Shown here: piece after piece, positions 43,290 to 54,615 of the stretch
How the letters are laid out: every line of letters begins with the position of its first letter
Numbering within the stretch: the stretch's first letter is position 1
Assembly: GCA_029747015.1 (NCBI GenBank)
Contig: JAKOGI010002204.1
Coordinates: 28,501 to 92,500, forward strand
Reading direction: 5' to 3'
DNA from: Carnegiea gigantea
Taxonomy: Eukaryota; Streptophyta; Magnoliopsida; Caryophyllales; Cactaceae
DNA length: 64,000 bases
Translations under genes and position numbers: made by a program
Notes under the pieces: model-generated
Databases searched by the model: none
Told to the model about the DNA's origin: nothing
The model's input: the letters and a program-made list of their open reading frames with translations, nothing else

Positions 43290-44898
43290 AATAATTGAGC
43301 TCACATTAGAAGCCAAAAATGCCATTTTGGGGACATTGGTGGCTCTCTCAGTAGGCACAAGTCTTTACGAAAACGAGCATAGGGGGCATTTGTTGTATCG
43401 CATCAAATAGAGGGATGTTGATCTTAACTTAGGAGATAGTCTCCCTAATCTTATCAGCATGAGATTACACCTTTTTCCCCTTCACTCGGTTAGGGAAAAG
43501 AGAAGGGGGATTAGAAGCATAAGGGGTAGCAGCAAGAGCACCCCTAGGAGAGGTAGAATCATGGATTGACTCACTTTTTTTGGGTTCATCTACCTACTAA
43601 GATGGAATTAAAGCCATTAGGGAGGAAAGCACATCATCACTTTGAGGGGAAGGGAGAGAAGATGATTGTGAAGGGGAGTTATTCTCATTTTGCCACCCAC
43701 ATGGGTGTCAACCTTTTTGCCCTACCGTGGAGAAATTACATCATTCACTTTTTGAACATCATAAGGGTTAAATGAAGAGGAGGATCCTTCTCTGAGGTTC
43801 ATCTCCTGTTGATTAGGAAAAACCCCTTTCTCTCTATTAGACACTATTAGTTGTATAAATTATTCACTCATTGTCTTTATCATTTCTCCTTCAACTTTTT
43901 AAGTTCTTTAATCATCCTCTCTATGTCATTAACTTTCTTATTCATTTTATCTAATTCATTATAACTGGAAGGGGGATATGATTGAGCCATATATGGTTGA
44001 GGAAGAGGTCCCCTGGAAGCATTATATGCCCCTTGGAAGGGTGGCTTTTGATATGTCGAAGATAAGGAGTTTCCTTGAAAATCCCCACCTTAGTTGTTAG
44101 GCATCAAAGCATTAGGCCCAGTCCATGAGAAATTAGGGTGTTTAGCTCGCCTCGGGTTGAAAGTAGAAGAGTACGGATCAAATTTTGGCCTTTGGAAGGC
44201 CGCATTCACTTAACCTTACGCTTGGCTTGTAGCTAATTTTTGTGCAAATAGGGGGCAAGCACTTAAGGAGTGATCGGTGGATTGACACTAAGAACATAAG
44301 ACCATTTGGGAGGGGGAAAGTTGGTTGATGCTTGAGACAACACAAAACCCTTCAACATATTTTCAAGGGCGGCAAATCTAGTGTTAATGCTTGTGGTACC
44401 TGCTACTGCATGAACCCCTCCTTTTTAGCTATTGATCCTAGCACCTAAACTCTCATCCTTGGTGTTTTCCCATTACAAGGTCTTTTCCGTTAACTCTTCT
44501 AGGAAATCCCAAGCCTCAGTCTCACTGTTGTTCAAGAAACCACCTTGGCACATAGACTCACCATGGTTCTAGTGGCTTGTTCAAGACCTTGATAAATGAT
44601 TTGGTATGAATGCCAACGTTCTAGACCATGGTGTGGACATTGAGCAAGCAAGAGCTTAAACCTTTCAAAGCACTTCCAAAAGGACTCTTTCTCAAGTTAG
44701 ACAAAGTGGTTGATTTCATTCCTTAACTTCATGGTTTTATCATTCGGGGAATACTTTCTCAAGAAAATCATCACAAACCCATCCCACGTGGAAATGGAGT
44801 ATGCCGAGAGACTCTGCATTCACTTTTTCACTGAGTCTTTTAATGCAAAAGGAATGAAATGCAACCTAACAATGTCTTGAGGCATATTAGGAAATTGC
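43290..44898 (-). pseudogene. gypsy-2 gag, C-terminal part
   Basis: This continues gag after the hAT-like insertion. MPQDIVRLHFIPFALKDSVK, KWMQSLSAYSISTWDGFVM-type text with a TGA for Trp at 44820, and FLRKYSPNDKTMKLRNEINH form the retrotransposon gag core. A zinc-knuckle-like motif, C-x2-C-QSTDHSLKC, lies at about 44260-44295 with its Trp codon changed to TAG at 44288. FQRPKFDPYSSTFNPRRAKH and FQGAYNASRGPLPQPYMAQ follow, resembling Athila gag tails. Confidence 0.8.
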
Positions 44899-44906
44899 AT
44901 CATTAA

Positions 44907-47041
44907 TAGACCTGGCAAAGCTGACCTGAGACCCGAACCCTGAACCGAACGACCCGGACCCATACGCGAACCAACACCCAAAATGGGATGAGCCGATTTG
45001 GACCCGAACACCTGAAGTAACCTGATCCATAATCGAACGAAACCTGAATTCTAGCATGAACTGAAATGACCCACACCCGAAATCACCAGACCCAATTCAA
45101 ACCCGATCCATAGTGACCCGACGCAAAGTGAACCGAACATGGATAACCCGAACTCGAAACGAACCGTACTCGATTTAAAACCGATCTAATTCTTACCCGA
45201 CTCAATTTTGCTCGAATAAAACTCGAACCCAAGTATACCCGGCCTGAATATAACTCGAAGTGAAGCGTACTCATAACCTATCAATCCAAAACAATTCCCT
45301 AAATTTCATTGCTAAGGCCTAGAAGAAAAACTCTTATAGCAATTTAGTGCAAGTTTAAATAAACAAGTAAGTTATAATCTAACTTTTAACCATAGTGCAT
45401 AATGTTATTAAAGTCTTTAACCAGTAGGTAAAATGTAATATTGTTGACGTATTTCAATTAGGTCTAGTAGTAAATAGGAGACTGAGGGAGGGTTAGATGG
45501 CAACCGGTGAGTCAGAGATTGAGGGAGGGTTTGGTGGCGGGCGGCGAGTAGGAGACTAACTCACTGAGGGAGGGTTAGGGCTTTAGGCGGCGAGAGACGA
45601 GGGACTTAGGCAAAGTAACTATCACGGTCTCAACTATCAAGTATGTCATCAAGGGTTTTCAGTTTTTAGTTTCACTTAGGTTTTACTTCTTAAAATAATA
45701 AAATTCTAAAATTATGAGCCGTAACTTTTTTTTTTTTGGTTTTAGACTTTTGAGGGAAATTCTGAATTTTTCAAACACAATTAGTTGAGTTCAGGTGGAA
45801 AAAGAAAAATAACTTAAAAGGGAATTTTTACAAATGAAATCAATTAAAAACTTAAGAGGTAAAAATAAAATAGTTAATAGTTTTAAATTTTTAATTTGAT
45901 AGATATGTAGTAAAAATATAAGAGAAAAAAATATTTGCTCAAAATAAGAATTAAGAAAAGATAAACACAATTAACAAATTATTAAACTTATTAGGATCTA
46001 CCAATTCTATTTTGCTATTTAATTCACTTAATGGCTTAATGCAATACGTGCTATGATTACAATATCATTCTGTGATTACTGTCAATAATACCGAACTAAT
46101 GATCTACGATTCTAAATCATCTTCATAGCATGTTTAATTCTACATAATCATATTCAAGAATGTATGTTTGCAAATCATCCCACAATAATGTGACTCATTT
46201 GAATTTTGGACAATTAAATTCCAAGTCTCGAGTTTCGACAACGAACATTCACAATCACATACAGGTAATGCTAATTGACACATACTCATATATTGTCGTT
46301 GCTTTTGAGTTTTGACTCATTAGGCACATGTAGATCAAGTTGTTAATCTTACAAAGATAAATCTTTGAATTTTGGTGTATAATCGCTTAACGAGCTATCG
46401 AAGAACATTGATACGATTATTGAAAATGTAGACTTAAGCCAACCTGTTTCTGTTTACTAACTCCAAATATGAGTAAAGTGAAGTTATGAACCAATGTCGA
46501 GATCAAAATCAAAATTTTATTATTCTCATTCCTTTTTTTTGTCACATATAGAATACAAGTAAAAAGAAGTGTTTAAAATATAAAACACAAACGTATAATC
46601 GTTAATTTATGAATTAAAAGAGGAATATAAAATGAATGGACTTGTCTAATTAAACAGTTTTTATCTTTTAAATACAATTTGGGACTAAAAATAACTATAT
46701 TGAAACTATATAATGCTTCGAAATTATTCTGGCTTGATTTATACTTGATCCGATTTAAAACTGACCAGATATTGACCCATACATTGAACTGAATCTCACC
46801 CGACCCGAGTTAGACTCAACCCATTCCCGATCCAAATTGAGCTATTGTAGACAACCCGATATAAACCCGACCTGAATTTTACTTGAACGAACCTGTACCC
46901 GACCCAAATATCGTTGACTGGAAAGTGACCTAAACCTGAACTTCATCCGAACCCAACCCGAACATGGTTGACCCGAAGATGACCTAAACCGAACTAAAAC
47001 CCGACGCATACCAGACCTAAATGACCCATTTGCCAGGTCTA
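44907..47041. mobile_element. hAT-like non-autonomous element, 2135 bp, in gypsy-2 gag
   Basis: The terminal inverted repeats are perfect over 13 bp: TAGACCTGGCAAA at 44907-44919 and its complement at 47029-47041. Flanking 8-bp duplications atcattaa (44899-44906) and atcattga (47042-47049) differ at one base. Both subterminal zones (about 44920-45260 and 46740-47020) are rich in degenerate acccgaac words. The centre is AT-rich without coding. The TSD length and ends indicate the hAT superfamily. Gag coding matches on both sides, so the insertion is later than gypsy-2. Confidence 0.9.
45479..45600. repeat. Short tandem repeat, gagggagggtt units
   Basis: Three imperfect copies of a 45-70 bp unit containing ctgagggagggtt and ggcggcgag words lie inside the hAT-like element. 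It is GC-rich against an AT-rich background. Confidence 0.6.
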
Positions 47042-47049
47042 ATCATTGA

Positions 47050-47313
47050 GCATACTTCCTCAAATTCACTTAGGAATAGGTAAGCATCGCCATCTCTACT
47101 GAATTTGGGAAGCGTGGTCGTGCGTTGAGCACTGAAAGCAAATTCGACATCCCCACTAAGTTGTGGGATGTAGAAACAAGAGGGATTAGCGGACCTTGGT
47201 GGATAGAAGATTTGGTTAAGGCTCGTTGGAGCCGGAGGAGGAGGAAGGGGAGGCCCTTGGGCTTGTTCCTCCGCCATTTCTTCGGAATCAAGTGCTATGG
47301 TTGGGGTTGCCAT
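47050..47313 (-). pseudogene. gypsy-2 gag, N-terminal part
   Basis: The start is ATG at 47313: MATPTIALDSEEMAEEQAQG, then a Pro-rich run, SANPSCFYIPQLSGDVEFAF and LPKFSRDGDAYLFLSEFEEV. The last block is the start of the gag core, which continues at 44898 after the hAT-like insertion. The segment itself has no stop. Confidence 0.8.
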
Positions 47314-47508
47314 AGTGCAGGGTGGTGAACTTTCAACATGAGTATACCTCCCACAACTAGGCGACTACATCTAAGCACTCATTCGTTCTCATTTTTCTCT
47401 TTTTTTGGTTTTCATTTTTCCAATTCTTTTGATTTTTTAAAAAAATGACGAAAACTAAACTGTGTACAACAATTAGGTCTAAGTCAAAATCAAATCTAAT
47501 GCCATCAT

Positions 47509-47526
47509 CGCTGGCAACAGCACCAA
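47509..47526 (-). other. gypsy-2 primer binding site
   Basis: The minus strand reads TGGTGCTGTTGCCAGCGA next to the LTR end CAACA. It is related to the tRNA-Asp type primer site of gypsy-1 (GGCGCCGTTGCCGGGGA) with several substitutions. Confidence 0.65.
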
Positions 47527-47528
47527 TT

Positions 47529-48650
47529 TGTTGATAGTATTTTTCGGTGATAAGAAATGGTTAAAAGTCGTCCTTAGGGATAATTTGTGATGAGCTTAAG
47601 ATTGACTTAGTTGAGATTTTGGTTTCAATTTAACTACACTAAAGTATTCTAACATGTAAATTTAATCTACTTTATCTAGTAATGAGGTTCTAAGGCGAAT
47701 AATATCAAACTAACCTAACTATCGATCACTAAGCACATTTGAACACATAGCAAGTAAAAATAGGGTGATCGGGGCTCGACATGGCCCGTAGCACGACCCA
47801 TCAACAGAACACCAACATTCCTCAAAAGAACACCCCAAAAAAGAAAGAACCTAAACCAAGCTACTACTAACCCTAACTAGTGCAATAAAAACGTAAAAGA
47901 GAGAAAATTACCTGTACTTTTGGATCTGTTAATGATCAAGGTCAAGCATTAAAAGCCATCACGAAGTCTTAATTAGCTCCTCTAGCAATGATTCTTTTAG
48001 TTTGCAAGAACTTAGTCTAACCTACTGGTGTTGATGATCAAAATAGAAGAAGGAGAATCAAAGAAGGGATGTTTGAGTTTTGAGAGGTCGATTTAGATCT
48101 CAAATCCTTTGCGATTAAAACCTAAATCTCCCCCATAACCCCCAATACACCAAACCCATATTTGTGGAAGATTTAGGGTGCTTAAAAGTAGAGTTTTTGG
48201 CGGGATGTAGGAGAGAGAAGATGAGATTATGCAATAATGAAAGGAAGAAATAAGAAATTTATAATAAATTCAATCAAAGGCTTAAACTTTCAAAGTTTTA
48301 ATTAATCGAGGTAAGAAAATTCACAAAACTAAGCTAAAGAGAGAAAATAGCTACTAACCTAAGCTACCTAAAAAAAGCCAAAAATTTCCCTTTTAAAGCC
48401 CTTACATCATCGCTTAAACAAAATGGCAGAGCAGTGGGGCACGGTGGCCTAGTGCCATATCTCTGTCCATGCTTTTCTTCTCTGCCCCATTTCGTTCCAC
48501 ACCCTTGCTGAATCCTGGCACTCCTTTGCTAGATTTGACATTCTCTTACTGGATTTGGCACTCTTTCTTAGCTAGGCTTGAAGATGGGTTGGGCTTTGCT
48601 CTAAGTTGGACTTTTTCTGTCATTTATATCTACAAAACATAAAACACTGT
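47529..48650 (-). repeat. gypsy-2 5' LTR (right edge approximate)
   Basis: The LTR ends CTATCAACA at 47529 on the minus strand. The start is uncertain because no second LTR is available. TGTTTTATG near 48643 is a candidate. A TATA-like TTTAAAAGG is at 48390-48398 on the minus strand. The motif gcatggacagagat near 48460 is shared with the LTR remnant at 30956-31351. Confidence 0.55.
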
Positions 48651-50445
48651 TAACTAGCTAATTTAGAGGTTATTTGTGAGCTAAAAATCTAATGTAATGC
48701 AGGTCAAAACTTAGCCTAGTTGAGAATTGAACAGTAGGTTATGTTTAGTTTAACTATAGTAGCCGTATTTCAAGTGTTGATTCAAGTTTTTGATACTCTT
48801 TTAGTGTTAGTGAAACTCTTCAACTAAATTGTTAGTTTGCTCATTCTTTCTCCTTTACTCTTCTCTTTTAGCATTCAACCTTTACTGCTTTAGGTTAATT
48901 TGATGCTTTTGATGATGTTATTTACTTTTGAATCTTGTTTTATTTCCTTTGTCTAACTTCCAGTCTTTCTCTTTCTTATCTCAAATCTGCATCTTCAACT
49001 TCCTCCTTTCTTATTCAAGTTCGGGTTTCAAACCCATTTTTGCACGTCTATGCTTTTGATTCGTTGTGGGTTAGAGTAGAATTAGATTAGTGAGAATAAG
49101 TGGAAACAAGCCATAAATCCGATGCACTTGCTCCAATCAATGGAGGTTTAGCCTCCATCTTTAGATTCTTAAGCTTTTAAGGTACTCCATTTTCTCTCTC
49201 TTCTCTTAGCTATTAGATTTAATGCTTTCTTAGCTAAATTAGATGCTTTACTAGTTATTGTTAGTTATTATGATATTTTGTGTTGATTTTATTAATTATG
49301 CTTTATTTAGATTAGTTTAATTAATTATATTTAGATTAGAACTAGTGCATAATTAATTTAATTAATCATATTTAGTCACATTTATTACTTTCCTTAGCCT
49401 AGAATGAGGGCTAGAATAACAAGTAATTTGATTTCAACACCGTCCTCGAAGACAACAAAATTTCCACCGTTACTCCTACCAAAAACTACTTCAACACCTA
49501 GGGTATAGTACAATTTAATATGCTTCTTGTGCTGATGCTTGTTGCTTATATAGCTTGGATTATAATATCATGTATACTGGGTTCTCCTATGAATCTAAAA
49601 GTTAATATTATCTTTCATGCATAGTACCTATTGCAGAAATGTCTGAACATGGTATATAGAATATGCATATTAAATAGTAGTTAGCACGTAAAGTTTGAAT
49701 TTAGTGTCTTGCAGTGTCTCGTAAGGAAACCTATAAAGTAGCATGCTTGCCAAACAACAACATAATGATAATGAGGCATCTTTAGAGATCACTTGGTCAC
49801 AAATGTCTATTACCCTACTTAAGTCTGGACAGGTTTGCCCCGGTATATATCCTTCTATTTTCCGCTTTCCCTCCACCTCGCTATAATCATGTCTGTGTCA
49901 TACAACCTAATCCTTTTGCATAAATCATTTATATTATGTAGCTCAGTCTTTTTGTAGTCTGTGGGTATTATTTGTTAATTCTACTGTTTAATTAGTGGTA
50001 GATGCTCAAGTAATCAAATCTGACATACTGCTTAGGGTGGTACATAAGTTCCTGGAGGTTGCTTAACTAATTTACTTGTCGCTGATATATGAATTATTGC
50101 TAGATTATTTGTTTTTAGTTAGGAGCAACTGATCCTAAATCAAAGAGAGCAACTTCTCACGGTGTCTCCTTTTATAGTGATGTGATGACCTTGTAGGTGG
50201 CTTATTTCACATGAACTAGCTCACATTTCCTGTTGGGCTCTGATGTCTAATAGTATCTATAACTGTAAGCTCCAATTTACTGCTTCCCTAGCTTTTGCTG
50301 TCTGTTATTTATCTATATCTATAGTTTTATAAAAAGTGAATAAGGTATATTGGCGTCACTCTTTTACTTTACCGTTTTACCCCTCATGACATCATCCTAT
50401 TTCGTTATTTGCCATGCTCTTCAAATATTCATAAATATCCAGAGA
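48651..50445. other. Unassigned AT-rich region
   Basis: No coding or terminal structure can be supported here. One segment (49500-49605) is repeated in diverged form at 56880-56985, so this region may belong to the same degenerate element as the sequence right of the solo LTR. A tctatatctatag start near 50311 resembles a Helitron 5' end but has no supporting hairpin. Confidence 0.4.
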
Positions 50446-51595
50446 ATTTCTGTAACACCCCCGACCTCAGGCGGGTCATGTTACACGCCACAGCCTTCCC
50501 CTGGGGAAAGACTGTTAAGGCAACTTGCTTAAACCTATTTGAAACATAACATAAAAGAGAGACTCAAAGTTTAAAACTTAAGCCACTATAACCTAATTGG
50601 GCTTTGAGTTTAACCCTAGGGCTAGAAATGCTAGAATTTTCTTAATTTCTGGGGCAAAACGGGCAGAGTCTCCCCTGAAAACTAACCATTTTCCCAGGCC
50701 CAAGCCTTACATTACATCCCTGCAATACATAAAGGTACTAAATAACATCAACAACTCCACGGCTACACGCCGAAGTCCACAACTCTACGGGCCACCCGCC
50801 CGGAGTACACAGAGCTTTCTATTTTTCATAAACTTTACAAGAAGATAAATAATTACATAACCTTACAAGCATAATCAATATTACATATTCACGTCACAAT
50901 CAAACCAAGTAAGTCCATCCTTGTTGCATTCCACGCATCAGTCACATACCTGTAGATCTGGGGAAAAAGGGGAAAAGTAATGGGGATGAGCAACCACCGC
51001 TCAGTGAGTAAACCCTCTCTCCCAAAACATACTTAAAATACATATTAACTTACGCAAGCCTTTCGTAATTCATTTTAGTTGAAGAGCTTTCACATAATAC
51101 ATCATATTCGAACCATAAACCGAGTGAAGGAATAATCATACCAAAAGGCTTAACTTTTAGAAGAAACCATAATGCGTTGACTTAACATAATAAAGTTACG
51201 CAAACCCGGAAACATAGCATAAAAGGGGTTTTACGCATAAGTTTCACTTACCGGAAATCATACATAGTAACATAATCACGTAGATGAGGAGATTAGACTC
51301 TTAGACGTACTTTGTTACTGCCATCCCGAGTCGGCCAAACTCGAGCGACAACATACGCCTATCCGGACAGACATCATACTATGCTGAGACGTAATTTCAT
51401 ACTTAGACTTCAGGCGGGAATCAAACCACCATCCCTGAATCTATCATAACGTAACATATATGATACCAGGCGGGAACTAAGCCACCATCTCTGGGTCTCA
51501 GACTTAAGCTTAAAGTTTCTAGAGTAGCTCCTCTACGTACACATAGACATAAGCATAACCATACGTTCATATATATACGAATATTGGTTCATAAA

Positions 51596-51945
51596 TAGGT
51601 CTTAGGAACTTATGAAATTCATATACATACATACTTAGTAGATAAACATGCTTATACGTATTCATATATCGGTTTTATGAACTTAAAACATAAAAACATA
51701 ATATACATACATACTTCGTAGACAAACATAGTTATACGTATTCATATATAAGTTTTATGAACTTAAAACATGAAAACATAATACACATACATACTTCGTA
51801 GACAAACATACTTATACGTATTCATATATAAGTTTTATGAACTTAAAACATGAAAACATAATACACATACATACTTCGTAGACAAACATACTTATACGTA
51901 TTCATATGTAAGTTTTATGAACTTAAAACATGAAAACATAATTTC
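51596..51945. repeat. 80-bp tandem array, about 4.3 copies
   Basis: The word cttcgtagacaaacat recurs at 51714, 51794 and 51874, with a diverged copy at 51634, exactly 80 bp apart. The last three units are almost identical, and the first is more diverged. Each unit includes cttatacgtattcatat and gttttatgaacttaaaaca. Confidence 0.95.
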
Positions 51946-52149
51946 CTTACGACTTTAACTTTAGGCAAATAATAAGAAAGGCCTTTTAGAAACATGGTGA
52001 GTGTACTAACTCACGATTCAAAACTTGGTAGTTACTAGCGTGCACTTGAAAGTTAGGATTCGTAAATAATCACCTTCAGTTGCCCTTTTAACGCTCATTG
52101 TAAACCTTCAAACACAAGCGATGAACATGATACAAGCCAACTTTACTTA

Positions 52150-53470
52150 TCTCATAAATCGATTTCGTGAATGGTTTAAAAGCTTTTCATAATCGAATTA
52201 AATTTGCTAACGTATAAACTAACTTGTAAAATACGTTTACGAATTCGTAAAACGACTTCGTTTCTAATTTAGAAGTTTCGTATAAACGTAATACGTTAAT
52301 TAACTCGTAAAACAATCTCCTTTCAGACTTAAAAGCTTCTTTTAAGGGCAATAAGTTGGTTAATACTTAAAACGACTTTACTTTAAACTTCAAGGTTTCT
52401 TATAAAGGTAACACGTTTACCAAATCGTAAAACGACTAATTTTCCAACTCGAATGCTTCGTATGAACGTAATAAGTTTACTAAACCGTAAAACGATTTCG
52501 GTTTCAACTTAAAAGCGTCTTAATAACGTAATACGTATGTTAGTTTGTAAAACAACTTCGTCCTGAACTTGCAAGCTTCTTATAAATGAAATAAGATCTG
52601 TTAACACGTAAATCAGTTTCGTAAGTAACTTAAAAACTTTTTACAAACATAGAAGGGTTTATTAAATCGTAAAACGACTTAGTTCCAACTTAAATGCTTC
52701 GTGTAAATATAATAGGGTTGCTAAATCGTAAAACGATCTCGTTTTCAACTCAAAAACTTCTTAATAACGTAAAACGATTATTAACTCATAAAACGACTTC
52801 GCTTTTTAGCTAAAAGCCTCCTTGAAATGTAATATGTATGCTAAATCGTAAATCGCAACTTGTTTGAAACATAACGTGTTTAGTTAATGCTTAATTCAAA
52901 CTGAGTTCGAAGCTTAAGGCTTCTCATAAATGTTATAAGTCTATTAACACATAAATCGACTTTCTTTGCAACTTCAAAACTTCTTAAAACGTAATAAGCT
53001 TGTTAAGTTGTAAAACGTTGTCGTTTCTAACTTAAAAGCTTCATATAAACGTAATACGGCTACCAACTCGCAAAATAACTTTGTTTTTAACTTAAGAACT
53101 TCTTATAGACGTAAAACGTTTGTTATTTTGCAAAACGACTTCATTTTTGACTTAAAAGTTTCGTATAAACGTAATACGTTTATTAACTTGTAAAACGACT
53201 TCACTTTAAATTTAAAAGTTTCTTATAAACGTTACACGTTTACTAAATCGTTAAACGACTTATTTTCTAACTTAAATGCTTCGCAAGAACACAATAAGTT
53301 TACTAAATCGTAAAGCGACTTCGTCTTTAACTAAAAGGCTCTTTATAAACATAACAAGGTTGCCTAATCATAAAACGACTTTGATTTTAACTTGAAAGCT
53401 TCGTATAAACGTAATAGGGTTGCTAAATCATAAAAACAACTTCGTTTCTAACTTAAATGCTATGATTAGT
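52150..53470. repeat. 60-bp tandem array, about 22 degenerate copies
   Basis: The period is 60 bp, with occasional one-base shifts, for about 1.3 kb. The unit is approximately cgtaaaacgacttcgttt, then aacttaaaagcttcttat, then aaacgtaatacgtttact. Copies are diverged but the spacing is strictly kept. The consensus includes AAACGTAATACGTTT, a 15-bp perfect dyad with two ACGT cores, best preserved at about 53164-53178. Confidence 0.93.
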
Positions 53471-53879
53471 AATAAATGTAAGCTAGATTCATCGAAAACT
53501 CTATTTTAAACCATCTAGCAACCTTTCAAGAATATATTGGTTCTGCCCTAGCATAGCAATGTTTAATTCATTTGCTTGTCCACACATATAATAGAATTCA
53601 TACAATAACAATCCAATCTACCAATTCAGTAAACTGATTTATATAACTATCATTCGAAATCCTTAAAATAGGAGAGATTAAAGGTCCACCCACCTCGAAT
53701 TCAAGCTATAGGTGTGCAAACTGACTGGATTGAAGCTAATTTCGAACTCCCAAAGCTCAGTATCCCCTTTGCTCTTCGCGCAAGGCTCGACCACTTCCAA
53801 ACCCAAAACCCTAACTTGTAATTTTTGAGAAATTAAACACAATTAGGAAGAATCTAGGTCAAGAATGCAATTTATAGGT

Positions 53880-54190
53880 GAAGGAGGAGTTCGAAATCAC
53901 CTTGCATGTGCCGAATTCGCCGGTGTTCGGCCAGTTGTGGTGCGTGGAAGAAGGAGAAACGAACGAGGAGGCGAGGAACAGGGGAGAGAGGGGCGGTCGG
54001 GGGCTTCATGCAGAGGGGGAAGGCGGAGCAGCTCACGGGGGGGTTGACTGGCTCAAGGCCGGCGACCGATGACGGTGTGCGTGGCCGGAAGCGAAGGAGG
54101 AGAAGGAGGACAGGGGAAGCAAAGCAGGGGAACGGGAAGAAGAAGAAGAAGAGGAGAGAGAGAGGGCTCGGGAGGGGGTTTCACGCGTGT
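53880..54190. other. GC- and GA-rich block in the solo LTR
   Basis: This is a purine-rich plus strand (gaggcg, aggagaagga, agaagaagaag runs) that reads as a CT-rich leader on the minus strand. Open frames on both strands here are low complexity and are not annotated. It could be the transcribed leader of the minus-strand LTR. Confidence 0.4.
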
Positions 54191-54615
54191 GGCAATTTAG
54201 TCCCCTTCTTTTCTTTTTTTTTTGTGATTCAATTCTACCACAAAACTTCAACCTATTGTATTAATAATCAAATACCCGGGCCTCTAATCTTAAACCGAGT
54301 TCCTAAATATAATCGTTGGTTAGTTTACTGGCCCTTTGATTATATTAAGGATCGATTTAGTAAATTATACAACTATTACCAGGGTTCAACAATCTGATCG
54401 TATTTGGGAATTGCTTTTGTTGGAGTTCAAGGAATCGAAGGCTTGTCTTGTTACACAATTTTAGGAAATTTATTTATGGAATCTAAAGTTGAATAGGTCA
54501 ATAACTTGGGCGATATGGCAGTTGTAGGTTGGCGGATAATAAAATAAAATTTTCCAACCCAACAAGTATAATATTTGATAAGCAAGTACGATAGAAATGC
54601 GGGTCTCACAATTTC

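Larger units (their letters stand above)
39660..48650 (-). mobile_element. Second Athila-like Ty3/gypsy retrotransposon (gypsy-2)
   Basis: This is a minus-strand element. From right to left it has a 5' LTR (left edge 47529), primer site, gag, protease, RT, RNase H and integrase. Its integrase end stops about 35 bp from the CACTA. No 3' LTR is seen, so the 3' end was lost or lies elsewhere. Its gag is split by a 2.1-kb hAT-like element. The proteins are related to but clearly different from gypsy-1. All reading frames contain stops. Confidence 0.85.
50451..54610 (-). mobile_element. Giant solo LTR, 4160 bp, with exact 5-bp target duplication
   Basis: The ends are TGTAACACCC at 50451 and GGGTCTCACA at 54610, flanked by identical ATTTC at 50446-50450 and 54611-54615. 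There is no coding, PBS or internal domain. On the minus strand it starts TGTGAGACCC and ends GGGTGTTACA. The latter is a common LTR 3' end in large-LTR chromoviruses (Del/Tekay type, from recall), so minus orientation is inferred. It contains an 80-bp array, a 60-bp array and a GA-rich block. Confidence 0.85.

Noticed and set aside
50311..50345. Helitron 5' end (tctatatctatag)
   Set aside because: There is no matching CTRR end with hairpin and no Rep/helicase coding nearby, so the match is too short to support.
52150..53470. CRISPR array
   Set aside because: The repeats are degenerate along the whole unit, there are no unique spacers, and the context is a plant LTR.
53865..54397. Overlapping Arg/Gly-rich open frames
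   Set aside because: They arise from a purine-rich low-complexity block inside the solo LTR, with no conserved domain in any frame.
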